From assembly GCA_017882465.1 (NCBI GenBank), contig JADGPN010000003.1, positions 1 through 45,396 of the forward strand: a stretch of DNA of 45,396 nucleotides. The letters are read 5' to 3'. Made by a program: the position numbers and the translations under genes. Below, piece by piece: positions 16,631-25,333 of this stretch. The notes below the pieces were generated by a model. It was not told the DNA's origin. It saw only the letters and a list, made by a program, of their open reading frames with translations, and ran no database searches. Position 1 is the stretch's first letter. Each line of letters begins with the position of its first letter. Source of the stretch: Solirubrobacteraceae bacterium. GTDB lineage: Bacteria > Actinomycetota > Thermoleophilia > Solirubrobacterales > Solirubrobacteraceae.

Positions 16631-17560
16631 CTAACCTGCCGCGGGCGAGGCCCACTGGACGGGTCCGGCCCGGAGCACATGGCTCCCGAGGGTCCTCCCC
16701 AGCACCTGCTGGACCGATCTCGACGCCTGCACCAGCGCGATCAGATCAATGCCGGTCTCGATCCCCATCTCGTGCAGCATCGAGACCAGATCCTCGGTGG
16801 CGATGTTGCCGGTCGCCCCCGCCGGAACCGGGCAGCCGCCGAGCTCGCCGAAGCTCGACTCGAAGCTGTCGATGCCCACCTCCAGCGCCGCCAGCACGTT
16901 GGCCAGGCCCTGCCCCCGGGTGTTGTGGAAGTGGGCGGTCAGCTCCACTCGCGGCAGCGCCTCGCGCGCGGCGGCGAAGAACGCACGCACCTGCACCGGG
17001 TTGGCCATGCCGGTCGTGTCCCCGAAGCCGATCTCCTCGGCGCCGGCGTCGGCCAGCCGGCGCGCGATTGAGAACACGCGCTCCGGGGCCACCCGGCCGT
17101 CGTACGGGCAGCCGAACGAGACCGAGATCACGCCCTCGCAGCGCAGGCCCTCGGCGCGGGCCCGGGCGAAGGTGCGCTCGAGGCCGGTGAGGGACTCCTC
17201 GATCGAGCGACCGACGTTGCGCTGGTTGTGCGACTCCGAGGCCGAGAGGAAGCCGTTGATCTCCTGAAATCGCGCGCGGTGCTCGAGCGCCCGCTCGAGG
17301 CCGCGCTGATTCGGGATCAGGACGCTCACGGACACGGTGTCCGGCAGCTCGACCGCCTCGAGCACCGCGGCGGCGTCGGCGAGCTGCGGGATCACGTCGG
17401 GGCGCACGAAGCTGGTCACCTCGATCCGGCGCAGGCCGGTGCGCCCGAGCTCCCCGATCAGCCGCACCTTGTCCGCCGTCTCGATCACGTCGGGCTCGTT
17501 CTGGAAGCCGTCACGCGGGCCGACCTCGCGGATGCGGACACTGCTGGGAAGCGCGCTCAC
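16631..17560 (-). CDS. Hydroxymethylglutaryl-CoA lyase family protein
   Basis: 309 aa TIM-barrel lyase of the DRE-TIM family. Metal and catalytic landmarks: REVGPRDGFQNEP at about residue 10 (Arg-Asp pair), ISVSFGCPYDGRV (about 150), HFHNTRGQGLANVLAAL (about 210) and SFGELGGCPVPAGATGNIATED (about 240), the active-site Cys loop of HMG-CoA lyase. It would split 3-hydroxy-3-methylglutaryl-CoA to acetyl-CoA and acetoacetate in leucine breakdown; a related acyl-CoA lyase is possible. GTG at 17560 follows TAGAAT by 7 nt, so it is probably leaderless. Monocistronic. Confidence 0.92.
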   Translation of the reverse strand: MSALPSSVRIREVGPRDGFQNEPDVIETADKVRLIGELGRTGLRRIEVTSFVRPDVIPQLADAAAVLEAVELPDTVSVSVLIPNQRGLERALEHRARFQEINGFLSASESHNQRNVGRSIEESLTGLERTFARARAEGLRCEGVISVSFGCPYDGRVAPERVFSIARRLADAGAEEIGFGDTTGMANPVQVRAFFAAAREALPRVELTAHFHNTRGQGLANVLAALEVGIDSFESSFGELGGCPVPAGATGNIATEDLVSMLHEMGIETGIDLIALVQASRSVQQVLGRTLGSHVLRAGPVQWASPAAG

Positions 17561-17616
17561 CAGGACGATTCTATGGTGCGGCCCCGGCGCTCAGGGACTC
17601 CCGCCCTGATCCACGC

Positions 17617-18810
17617 TCAGCGATAGATCAGCTGAGCGCCGAGCAGCTGGGTGACGGTCTCGAACCGGAAGCCGCGCTGCTTGAGCGTCGCGATCTCCCG
17701 CGGGAGGGCGGCCAGGGTCTCCGAGCGGTCGCCGCCGCCGTCGTGCTGGATGACGATCGAGCCGTTCGTGACCGCGGCGACCACGCGCTGGTAGATCGCG
17801 TCGGTGCCGGGGCGGGCCCAGTCGGTCGGGTCGACGTTCCACTCGATCGTGGTGAAGCCCATCGAGCGGGCCTCGGCGATCAGGGCGCCGCTCACGGAAC
17901 CGTACGGGGCGCGGAACAGGCACGGCCGGAAGCCACCGGTGGCCCGGCTGATCGCGTTGGCGGTCGAGGAGATCTGCGACGCGGCGAACGGGCCGGCGCC
18001 GGCCACATTGGGATGGCTCCAGGTGTGGTCGCCGACCATGTCGCCGTCGGCGAGCATGCGCCGTTCGATCGCGCCGCCCTGACCGTAGGTCGAGATCTGC
18101 TCGCCGATCTCGAAGAAGGTCGCCACCACGTGCTCGCGCTCGAGCACGTTCAGGAATTGGGGCGTGTCGTACCACGGCCCGTCGTCGAAGGTCAGGGCGA
18201 CGACGCGGCGGTTCGCCGGTCCGCCATTGACGTACGCCGGACCGCGAGTCGTGCAGCCGATCAGCTGCGGCGGGTGCATCGCGCCCAGCGCCGGGCGAGC
18301 CGGGAAGCGGGAGCCGCACAGGGAGGTGTTGCCCGCCACCGCCGCACAGCCGAGGCCGCGGACCGAGGTGAGCACCTGCCAGCGCAGCGTCCGGTAGCCG
18401 AGGGCGATGCTCGACGGCAGGAAGGTGGCAGTCAGCTCGCGGGCATCGGCGCGGGTGACCGCGGCCGCGACCACGCGTCCGCCGGCGAACCCGGAACGGG
18501 TAGCGTGCCGGTAGATGAGCTGCGGATGACGCCGGCTCCCGGGGTGCTTGACGCACAGCTCGCCGACCACGGTCGCGGGGCTGAGCCGCTCGACCAACAG
18601 GCACAGCGAGCGCCCGTCGTGTTGCATCTCGTTGGGTGAGAACGCAGCCAGCGTCCGCACGCTCCAGACGAGTTGCTGCCCGCGCTGGCGTAGCGAGGCC
18701 TGTTGAACGCGAATCGGGGCCGGCGTGCCGCGGGCCGCCGATGCGCCCGCCGGTGCGGCCAGGGACCCGAACAGGATCAGGGCACCGAGGAGGGACAGCG
18801 CGCGGGTCAC
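17617..18810 (-). CDS. Secreted polysaccharide deacetylase (NodB domain)
   Basis: 397 aa. A signal peptide (LSLLGALILFGSLAAPAGASA) is followed by a unique region of about 170 residues rich in paired Cys, then a NodB/CE4 domain from about residue 205. The domain has the motif series LTFDDGPWYD (catalytic Asp and metal Asp), HTWSHPN (metal His pair), RAPYGSVSG, DPTDW and IVIQHDGGGDR. It would remove N-acetyl groups from cell-wall or extracellular glycan. The GTG start overlaps the stop of the thioesterase-like gene upstream (GTGA). The surrounding operon is SDR-thioesterase-deacetylase, an odd mixture. The N-terminal domain is not one I recognise. Confidence 0.92.
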   Translation of the reverse strand: MTRALSLLGALILFGSLAAPAGASAARGTPAPIRVQQASLRQRGQQLVWSVRTLAAFSPNEMQHDGRSLCLLVERLSPATVVGELCVKHPGSRRHPQLIYRHATRSGFAGGRVVAAAVTRADARELTATFLPSSIALGYRTLRWQVLTSVRGLGCAAVAGNTSLCGSRFPARPALGAMHPPQLIGCTTRGPAYVNGGPANRRVVALTFDDGPWYDTPQFLNVLEREHVVATFFEIGEQISTYGQGGAIERRMLADGDMVGDHTWSHPNVAGAGPFAASQISSTANAISRATGGFRPCLFRAPYGSVSGALIAEARSMGFTTIEWNVDPTDWARPGTDAIYQRVVAAVTNGSIVIQHDGGGDRSETLAALPREIATLKQRGFRFETVTQLLGAQLIYR

Positions 18811-19181
18811 GATCCTGGGACCGCCTCGATCATCCGCCGCTCGTGGGTCCCGACGCCGATCGTGCGGCCGTCCTCAGCCATCACCTCGACCGCGAACCGG
18901 AGCTTGCGCCCGTCGAGCACCTCGTCGAGGCGAGCGTGCGCGGTGCAGCGGGCGCCCTCCTGGACCCCGGCGACGTGCTTGACGCAGACCTCGAACCGGA
19001 CCGTCGCGCGGCCCTCGGGCAGCAGCGGGTGCACGAGCATCGCCGCGGTGCGCTCCATCATCCCGATCATCCCCGGCGTCGACAGAACCGAGAAACCGAG
19101 CGTGCCCCCGACGTCGGTGAGCAGCCGGCCCTCCACGACGAACTCCTCGGACCGCTCGATCCCTGGCTCCAGCGCGCTCAC
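18807..19181 (-). CDS. Thioesterase-family hot-dog protein (FlK-like)
   Basis: About 124 aa with the hot-dog pattern of the fluoroacetyl-CoA thioesterase-like family. STPGMIGMMERTAAMLVHPLLPEG forms the central helix, GTLGFSVLS precedes it, and the strands VKHVAGVQEGARCTAHARLDEV and KLRFAVEVMAEDGRTIGVGTHERRMI follow. It probably hydrolyses or binds a small acyl-CoA. GTG at 19181 is chosen because GAGGT precedes it; GTG at 19193, overlapping the SDR stop, is the alternative. Coupled to the SDR upstream and the deacetylase downstream. Confidence 0.87.
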   Translation of the reverse strand: MSALEPGIERSEEFVVEGRLLTDVGGTLGFSVLSTPGMIGMMERTAAMLVHPLLPEGRATVRFEVCVKHVAGVQEGARCTAHARLDEVLDGRKLRFAVEVMAEDGRTIGVGTHERRMIEAVPGS

Positions 19182-19189
19182 CGCGGACC

Positions 19190-19927
<738 letters not shown>

Positions 19928-20016
19928 GGCAGCACAGTACCGTGAACCGGCCGCCCAACCGCCCCGCGAGTCCGCACTGGACCCCCCGGCGCCAGCCAAG
20001 GCCGCGGAGCGGCCTA

Positions 20017-20022
20017 TATGGT
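20017..20022 (+). promoter_or_regulatory. Candidate -10 box for the F420 operon, leaderless geometry
   Basis: TATGGT ends 7 nt before GTG 20030, placing the expected transcription start at or next to the start codon. The same arrangement is seen before 4808 (TATGGT) and 37758 (TATGCT). Confidence 0.55.
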
Positions 20023-20029
20023 TCGGCCC

Positions 20030-20710
20030 GTGCCAGAGCCAGTCTGCATAGTGGGCGCGACCGGTGCGCTCGGGTTCGGCCTCGCGCTGCGCCTGGGCCG
20101 CCAGGGAGTGCCGGTCGTGATCGGATCACGCGACGCCGGTCGCGCGGGCGAGGCCGCCGAGCGCGCCGCGGGGCTGGTGCCGGAAGGGTCGTTCTCGGGG
20201 CTGCAGAACGCCGAGGCCGTGCTCGGTGCGGAGATCGTGGTGCTCTCGGTCCCGTTCCGCAGCCAGTCCGAGACGCTGACCAACCTGAAGACGGCGCTGG
20301 CCGCCGGCCAGCTGGTCGTCGATGCCACGGTGCCGCTGGCGGCCGCGGTCAGTGGCCGGGCGACCAGGACGCTGGGCGTGTGGCAGGGCTCGGCCGCCCA
20401 GCAGGCGCAGGAGATGGTGCCCGACGGCGTCATCGTGGTCTCGGCTCTGCACACCGTCAGCGCGGCGCTGCTCACCGATCTCGACCACGAGCTCGACGAG
20501 GACGTCCTGCTGTGCGGCGATCGCCGCGCGGACAAGGCCCGGGTGGCCGAGCTGCTGGAGCAGATCCCCGGCCTGCGCGCGGTCGACGCGGGCCGGCTCG
20601 AGATGGCGCGGATCGTCGAGCAGCTGACGGCGCTGCTGATCTCGATCAACGTGCGGTACAAGACGCGAGCGGGGATGAAGATCACCGGCCTGGCCGGCGA
20701 TCTGTGGTGA
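20030..20710 (+). CDS. npdG: NADPH-dependent F420 reductase (F420H2:NADP oxidoreductase)
   Basis: About 226 aa. It transfers hydride between NADPH and coenzyme F420. The NADP-binding loop GATGALGFGLALRLGRQG is at the N-terminus and VIGSRDAGRA supplies the phosphate-binding Arg. SVPFRSQSETL, DATVPLA and SALHTVSAALL follow the family. GTG 20030 is preferred because TATGGT ends 7 nt before it. The track's ATG at 20018 overlaps that box and adds only four residues (MVRP). First of four F420 genes; its stop overlaps the cofD GTG. Confidence 0.93.
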   Translation: MPEPVCIVGATGALGFGLALRLGRQGVPVVIGSRDAGRAGEAAERAAGLVPEGSFSGLQNAEAVLGAEIVVLSVPFRSQSETLTNLKTALAAGQLVVDATVPLAAAVSGRATRTLGVWQGSAAQQAQEMVPDGVIVVSALHTVSAALLTDLDHELDEDVLLCGDRRADKARVAELLEQIPGLRAVDAGRLEMARIVEQLTALLISINVRYKTRAGMKITGLAGDLW

Positions 20711-21636
20711 GCGGCCCGGTGGTCGTGCTGGCCGGCGGGACCGGCGGCGCGAAGCTGGCCCGCGGGATGCTCGACGTCATCGGCGACGAGCTCGTGGTCG
20801 TGGCCAACACCGCCGACGACGTCGAGATCTACGGCGCCTACGTGTCCCCCGATCCCGACCTCGTCACCTTCTGGCTGGCAGACCGCATCGACGAGCGCGG
20901 GTGGGGCCTGGACGGGGACACGTTCGAGGTGATGAACGGCCTGCGCGAGCTGCGGACCGAGGTGTGGTTCAACCTCGGCGACCGCGACCTCGCCGTGGGC
21001 CTGGAGCGAGCGCGGGCGCTCGACGCCGGTGACCGGCTGACCGACGCCCAGGCCTCGATCAGCCGCGCCTTCGGCGTGCGCGCCCGGGTTCTGCCGATGA
21101 GCGACCAGCCGGTGCGCACCCGGGTCACGGCCCAGGGCCGCAACTGGCCGTTTCAGGAGTTCATGATCAAGGGCCGCGGCGAGGGCCCGATCGAGAGCTA
21201 CGACTTCCGGGGCGCTCGGGCGGCAAGGCCGACTCCGGAGGTGCTCGAGGCGATCGCCGCTGCCCGCGCGATCGTGATCGGGCCCTCGAATCCGGTGATC
21301 TCGATCGGTCCGATCCTGGCCCTGCCCGGCCTGCGCGAGGCAGTGACCCAGAGCGGCGCGCCGGTCGTGGCGGTGAGCCCGCTGGTGCGCGGGGCCGTGC
21401 TCAAGGGACCGACCGCCGTCTTCATGCAGGCGGCCGGCCTGAGCGTCGACGCCGACGGCGTCGTCGCGGCCTACGCCGGCCTGATCGACGGTCTCGTCTC
21501 CGACCAGCGAGCGGACGGCGTGCCCGTGCTCGAGACCGAGGTGTTGATGGACGATCCCGGCCGACGGCGTCACCTGGCCCAGCAGACACTCGCGTTCGCG
21601 CTCGCCCTCGGGCGTGAAACCGAGCCCAGCGAGTAG
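20707..21636 (+). CDS. cofD: 2-phospho-L-lactate transferase CofD/FbiA
   Basis: 309 aa. It joins the lactyl- or enolpyruvyl-diphospho-guanosine made by CofC to FO, giving F420-0 or its dehydro form. LAGGTGGAKLARGM at the N-terminus, VVANTADDVEIYGAYVSPDPD (about 35), NLGDRDLAVGLERA (about 90), RVLPMSDQPVRT (about 125), GPSNPVISIGPIL (about 190) and AVSPLVRGAVLKGPT (about 220) are family hallmarks. The GTG overlaps the npdG stop (GTGA). The 564-aa track ORF is inflated by a shadow of npdG. Confidence 0.96.
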   Translation: MSGPVVVLAGGTGGAKLARGMLDVIGDELVVVANTADDVEIYGAYVSPDPDLVTFWLADRIDERGWGLDGDTFEVMNGLRELRTEVWFNLGDRDLAVGLERARALDAGDRLTDAQASISRAFGVRARVLPMSDQPVRTRVTAQGRNWPFQEFMIKGRGEGPIESYDFRGARAARPTPEVLEAIAAARAIVIGPSNPVISIGPILALPGLREAVTQSGAPVVAVSPLVRGAVLKGPTAVFMQAAGLSVDADGVVAAYAGLIDGLVSDQRADGVPVLETEVLMDDPGRRRHLAQQTLAFALALGRETEPSE

Positions 21637-21648
21637 CGTGTGGAACCC

Positions 21649-22308
21649 ATGCGGACGCTTGCGATCCTGCCCATCAAGAGCTTCGCCGACGCCAAGCAGC
21701 GGCTCGAGACCGAACTCACTCCGGGACCCCGCCGTGCGCTGGCGGAGGCGATGTTCTCCGACGTCCTGACCGCCCTGCGCCGGGCGACCGCGGTCGACGA
21801 CGTCCTGGTGGTGACGATGGATCACGGGGCCCAGCAGATCGCCGGGGGCTACGGAGCGACCGTGCTCGACGATGCGGAGCAGGGACACAGCGAGGCCGGT
21901 GCGCTCGGTATCGAGCACGCGATCGAAGCCGGCTACGAACGGGCGCTGCTCGTTCCCGGCGACTGCCCGGCGCTCGATCCGGCGCAGCTCGACGCGCTGA
22001 TCGGGCATCCGTTCGAGACCCCCTCGGCGCTGATCGTCGCCGATCGGCACGGCACCGGCACGAACGGGCTGCTGCTGACGCCGCCGAACGCGATCGCCCT
22101 CTCGTTCGGGCTCGGAAGCCGCGACCGCCATCTCGCGATCGCCCGCCAGGCCGGCGCCGCGGGCGAGGTGGTGGACGTGCCGTCGCTGGCCCTCGACGTC
22201 GACACCCCCGAGGACCTCGCGGCGCTGCGGGCGGCGCTGGCCGTCACGCACGGCCGCGCCGCACACACCCGCGGCATGCTCAACCAGCTGATGCGCAGCC
22301 GGGCGTAG
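21649..22308 (+). CDS. cofC: 2-phospholactate/phosphoenolpyruvate guanylyltransferase CofC/FbiD
   Basis: 219 aa. It activates 2-phospholactate (archaea) or phosphoenolpyruvate (mycobacteria) with GTP for CofD; which substrate is used here is not readable. AILPIKSFADAKQRLETEL is the nucleotide-binding start, VPGDCPALDPAQLDAL is the metal site (about 105), ADRHGTGTNGLLL about 130 and DVDTPEDLAAL near the end. ATG 21649 is chosen over GTG 21640, as family proteins begin at this point. TAGCGT 9 nt earlier could give it its own promoter. Third gene of the F420 operon. Confidence 0.94.
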   Translation: MRTLAILPIKSFADAKQRLETELTPGPRRALAEAMFSDVLTALRRATAVDDVLVVTMDHGAQQIAGGYGATVLDDAEQGHSEAGALGIEHAIEAGYERALLVPGDCPALDPAQLDALIGHPFETPSALIVADRHGTGTNGLLLTPPNAIALSFGLGSRDRHLAIARQAGAAGEVVDVPSLALDVDTPEDLAALRAALAVTHGRAAHTRGMLNQLMRSRA

Positions 22309-22343
22309 TGTCGTGGTGTGAACTCGACCCGCCAGGGGCCGTA

Positions 22344-23087
22344 GTGCTGAGTGCCACCGCGCTCGAAGGGCTGCCCGAGATCGCGGCCGGCGACGATCTC
22401 GCCGCCCTGATCGCCCCGGCTTCCGGAGGGTTGCACGAGGGCGACGTGGTGGTCGTGGCCCACAAGGTGGTGTCGAAGTCCGAGGGGCGCGTCCGGTCGC
22501 TGGCCGGCGTGGTCCCCGGGGCGCGAGCGCTGGGGCTGGCCGCCGAGCACGGCAAGGACGCTCGGGCCGTGCAGGTGGTGCTCGACGAATCACGCGAGGT
22601 GATCCGCGCCGCCCACGGAGTGCTGATCTGCGTCACCCGCCACGGATTCGTGTGTGCCAATGCCGGCGTCGACGCGTCGAATGCGGCCGAGCCCGACACG
22701 GTGATCATGCTCCCGGAGGATCCCGACCGCTCGGCCCGGGGGCTGCGTGAGCGGCTGACCGCGCTCACCGGCATCTCCCCCGCGGTCCTGATCACCGACT
22801 CGTTCGGCCGCGCCTGGCGCCACGGGCAGTGCGACGTGGCGATCGGGTGCGCCGGCCTGGAACCGCTCGAGGACTGGCGCGGGCGCATCGACGCATCCGG
22901 TCGTGAGCTGCGCGCGACCTGGATCGCGATCGCCGACGAGCTCGCGGGGGCCGCCGACCTGGCCCGGTCCAAGGACGGCCGCCAGCCGGCGGTCCTGGTC
23001 CGCGGCGCCGGCGCTCACGTGAGCGCCGATCACGGGCCGGGTGCCGCGGCGCTGATCCGCCCCCGCAAGGAGGATCTGTTCAGGTAG
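22344..23087 (+). CDS. cofE: Coenzyme F420-0:L-glutamate ligase CofE
   Basis: About 247 aa. It adds glutamates to F420-0 with GTP. Family motifs: LPEIAAGDDLAALI, GDVVVVAHKVVSKSEGRV (about 35), VICVTRHGFVCANAGVDASN-type segment (about 100), LITDSFGRAWRHGQCDVAIGCAGL (about 150) and DELAGAADLARSK (about 200). It is a stand-alone ligase without the nitroreductase-like C-terminal domain of mycobacterial FbiB, so dehydro-F420 reduction, if needed, is done elsewhere. The start at 22344 has AGGGG upstream and matches family N-termini; the track GTG at 22308 is the alternative. Its 3' end overlaps the convergent fabI by 8 bp. Confidence 0.95.
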   Translation: MLSATALEGLPEIAAGDDLAALIAPASGGLHEGDVVVVAHKVVSKSEGRVRSLAGVVPGARALGLAAEHGKDARAVQVVLDESREVIRAAHGVLICVTRHGFVCANAGVDASNAAEPDTVIMLPEDPDRSARGLRERLTALTGISPAVLITDSFGRAWRHGQCDVAIGCAGLEPLEDWRGRIDASGRELRATWIAIADELAGAADLARSKDGRQPAVLVRGAGAHVSADHGPGAAALIRPRKEDLFR

Positions 23088-23883
23088 CGGGCTCGGCCGC
23101 CGGGCCGGGATACTCGAGCGGCGCGCCAATGGCGTGAAAGCCGCCGTCGACGTGGAGGATCTCGCCGCTGATCGCCTGGGCATAGTCCGAGAGCAGGAAG
23201 CAGATCGCGCGGGCCACCGGGACCGGGTCCTCCGCATCCCAGCCGAGCGGCGCCTGCGCCCGCCATAGGTCGGCCAGACGCTCAAAGCCCGGGATCCCGC
23301 GCGCCGCCACCGTCCCCAGGGGGCCGGCGGCCACGAGGTTCACCCGGATCCCGCGCGGCCCGAGGTCACGGGCCAGATAGCGCGACACCGATTCCAGCGC
23401 CGCCTTGGCCACGCCCATCCAGTCGTAGATCGGCCACGCGACGGTGGCGTCGAAGTCGAGACCGACGAGGCTCGAACCGCTGCCCATCAACGGCGCGAGC
23501 GCGGTGGCCAGCGACTTGAGCGAGAACGCGCTGGTCTGAAACGCCTGCGCTGCGCTCTCCGGCGGCGTGGTCAGGAAGCGCCCGCCGAGGGCGTCCTCGG
23601 GAGCGAACGCGATCGCGTGCAGCGCTCCGTCCACACGGCCCCAGCTGTGATCGAGCGATCGGGTGAGCGACGCGAGGTCCTCGGGGTTGTTGACGTCGAG
23701 CTCGAGCACCTCCGGAACGGGGTCGAGCTTCTGGGCCGCGCGCTCGGTCATCCGCCGCACGCGGCCGAAGCTGGTCAGCGCGATCTCGGCGCCCTCCTGC
23801 TGGGCCTGCTCGGCCACGTGGTAGGCGATCGAGTCCTTGGTGATGACGCCGGTGATCAGCAGGCGCTTGCCGGCCAGGATCAC
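23080..23883 (-). CDS. fabI: Enoyl-[acyl-carrier-protein] reductase (NADH) FabI/InhA
   Basis: 267 aa. Last reductive step of fatty acid elongation, trans-2-enoyl-ACP to acyl-ACP. The NAD motif LLITGVITKDSIAYHVAEQ, DVNNPEDLASL (about 65), LHAIAFAPEDALGG (about 95), the Tyr-x6-Lys site YDWMGVAKAALESVSRYLA (about 155) and AAGPLGTVAARGI (about 190) are closest to mycobacterial InhA-type enzymes. The GTG start overlaps the accDA stop (GTGA). Last gene of the fab operon. Confidence 0.95.
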   Translation of the reverse strand: MILAGKRLLITGVITKDSIAYHVAEQAQQEGAEIALTSFGRVRRMTERAAQKLDPVPEVLELDVNNPEDLASLTRSLDHSWGRVDGALHAIAFAPEDALGGRFLTTPPESAAQAFQTSAFSLKSLATALAPLMGSGSSLVGLDFDATVAWPIYDWMGVAKAALESVSRYLARDLGPRGIRVNLVAAGPLGTVAARGIPGFERLADLWRAQAPLGWDAEDPVPVARAICFLLSDYAQAISGEILHVDGGFHAIGAPLEYPGPAAEPAT

Positions 23884-25322
23884 CTCGTCTCCCCCGCCTG
23901 GCGTCCGAACGGGCCGGCGAGGGTGCGCAGCGCCCAGGCCAGCCGCTCCCGCGTCCGCGACGGGTCCACGAGCTCGTCGACAAATCCCGAGGCCGCCGCC
24001 GCCTCGGCCCGCAGGTGCTCCTCGGTGTAGCTCGCCGCCAGGCGCAAGAGCTCGGACTCAGCGTCGTCGGCCACCCGCAGCGCGCGGCCATGGACGATTC
24101 CCACCGCGGCGCGCGCGCTCATGATCCCCAGCTCGGCCTCCGGCCAGGCGAGCACCAGGTCGGCGCCCAGGTCGCGGGAGTTCATGGTGATGTAGGCGCC
24201 GCCGTAGGACTTGCGCAGCACCACGGTCAGTTTCGGCACCCGCGCCGAGGCGAAAGCGCGCACGAGCGAAGCGCCGTGACGGATCACGCCCGCCTGCTCC
24301 TGACGGCTCCCGGGCATGAATCCGGGCGTGTCAACCACGGCGATCAAGGGCAGTCCGAACGAGTTGCACAGGCCGACGAAGCGGGCCGCCTTCTCGGATC
24401 CGTCGGCGTCGAGCACTCCCCCGAGGTGGCGCGGCTGATTGGCGACGATGCCGACCGGCCGGCCGTCCAGCCGCGCGAACGCGGTCACGATGTTGCGCGC
24501 CCAGCGCGGGCACAGCTCCAGCAGCGACCCGGCGTCGACGATCCCGGCCAACGCGTCGCGAACGTCGTAGGCCCGTCGCGGTTCGGCCGGTAGAACCGAT
24601 CCGGGGTTCTCCAGCTCGGGCTGGAGCGGCTGGGCCCGTGGCGGCGCCTCGCCGGCGGACGAGGGCAGATACTCGAGCAAGGCGCGGACCCGGGCGGCGG
24701 CGGCGGCGGCGTCGGGCTCGACGAGATGGCAGACCCCGTTGCGATCGTGAACGTGCGGGCCGCCGAGCGCGGCGGCGTCGATCTCCTCGCCCAGCGCCTC
24801 GCGCACCACGCCCGGGCCGGTGAGGAACATCGCCGCGTCCTCGGTCATCACGATCAGGTCGGTCAGCGCCGGTGAGTACGCGCCTCCGCCGGCCGACGCC
24901 CCCGAGACGACCGAGAGCTGCGGAACGACGCCCGTGAGGCCGACGCTGTGGCGGAAGATCCGGCCGTAGCCGGCCAGCGCCGCCGTCCCCTCCTGCATCC
25001 GCGCGCCACCGGACTCGACGAACGCGACCACGGGGATGCGCGCCCGGCCGGCCGTCTCCAGCACGCGCACGATCGTGTCGGCGTGTCGCTCGCCCAGCGA
25101 GCCGCCGAAGTACGACCCGTCCTGGGCGTAGCACGCGATCGGACGCCCGTGCACCAGCCCGGTCGCGCCGACGACGCCGTCGCCGTGGGCGGCGCGGACT
25201 CCGAGCCGCGGGGAGGTGACGCGTGAGCGCAGCGGCTGGACGCTGCCCGAATCGCACAGAGCCTCGAGCCGCTGGAGCGGATCAAGGCGCGCGGCGCGCT
25301 CGGGCAGGACGGTCAGGCTCAC
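23880..25322 (-). CDS. Acetyl-CoA carboxylase carboxyltransferase, fused beta-alpha type
   Basis: 480 aa with two crotonase-like halves. It transfers CO2 from biotin to acetyl-CoA, giving malonyl-CoA for the fab genes around it. The first half has VESGGARMQEGTAAL (about 100) and VVSGASAGGGAYSPALTD (about 140). The second half has VANQPRHLGGVLDADGSEKAARF (about 300), VDTPGFMPGSRQEQAGVIRHG (about 335) and RKSYGGAYITMNS (about 375). The Cys4 zinc ribbon of proteobacterial AccD is absent from the N-terminus. A PccB-like acyl-CoA carboxylase is possible, but the fab operon context favours malonyl-CoA supply. GTG start 11 nt after the fabF stop. Confidence 0.9.
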   Translation of the reverse strand: MSLTVLPERAARLDPLQRLEALCDSGSVQPLRSRVTSPRLGVRAAHGDGVVGATGLVHGRPIACYAQDGSYFGGSLGERHADTIVRVLETAGRARIPVVAFVESGGARMQEGTAALAGYGRIFRHSVGLTGVVPQLSVVSGASAGGGAYSPALTDLIVMTEDAAMFLTGPGVVREALGEEIDAAALGGPHVHDRNGVCHLVEPDAAAAAARVRALLEYLPSSAGEAPPRAQPLQPELENPGSVLPAEPRRAYDVRDALAGIVDAGSLLELCPRWARNIVTAFARLDGRPVGIVANQPRHLGGVLDADGSEKAARFVGLCNSFGLPLIAVVDTPGFMPGSRQEQAGVIRHGASLVRAFASARVPKLTVVLRKSYGGAYITMNSRDLGADLVLAWPEAELGIMSARAAVGIVHGRALRVADDAESELLRLAASYTEEHLRAEAAAASGFVDELVDPSRTRERLAWALRTLAGPFGRQAGETR

Positions 25323-25333
25323 GGTCGGAGCAC

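Noticed and set aside
20014-22593. 859-aa minus-strand ORF
   Set aside because: Shadow of npdG, cofD, cofC and cofE, which carry clear family motifs on the other strand.
24331-25257. 308-aa Arg-rich minus-strand ORF
   Set aside because: Alternative frame of the acetyl-CoA carboxylase gene, which has intact motifs in its own frame.
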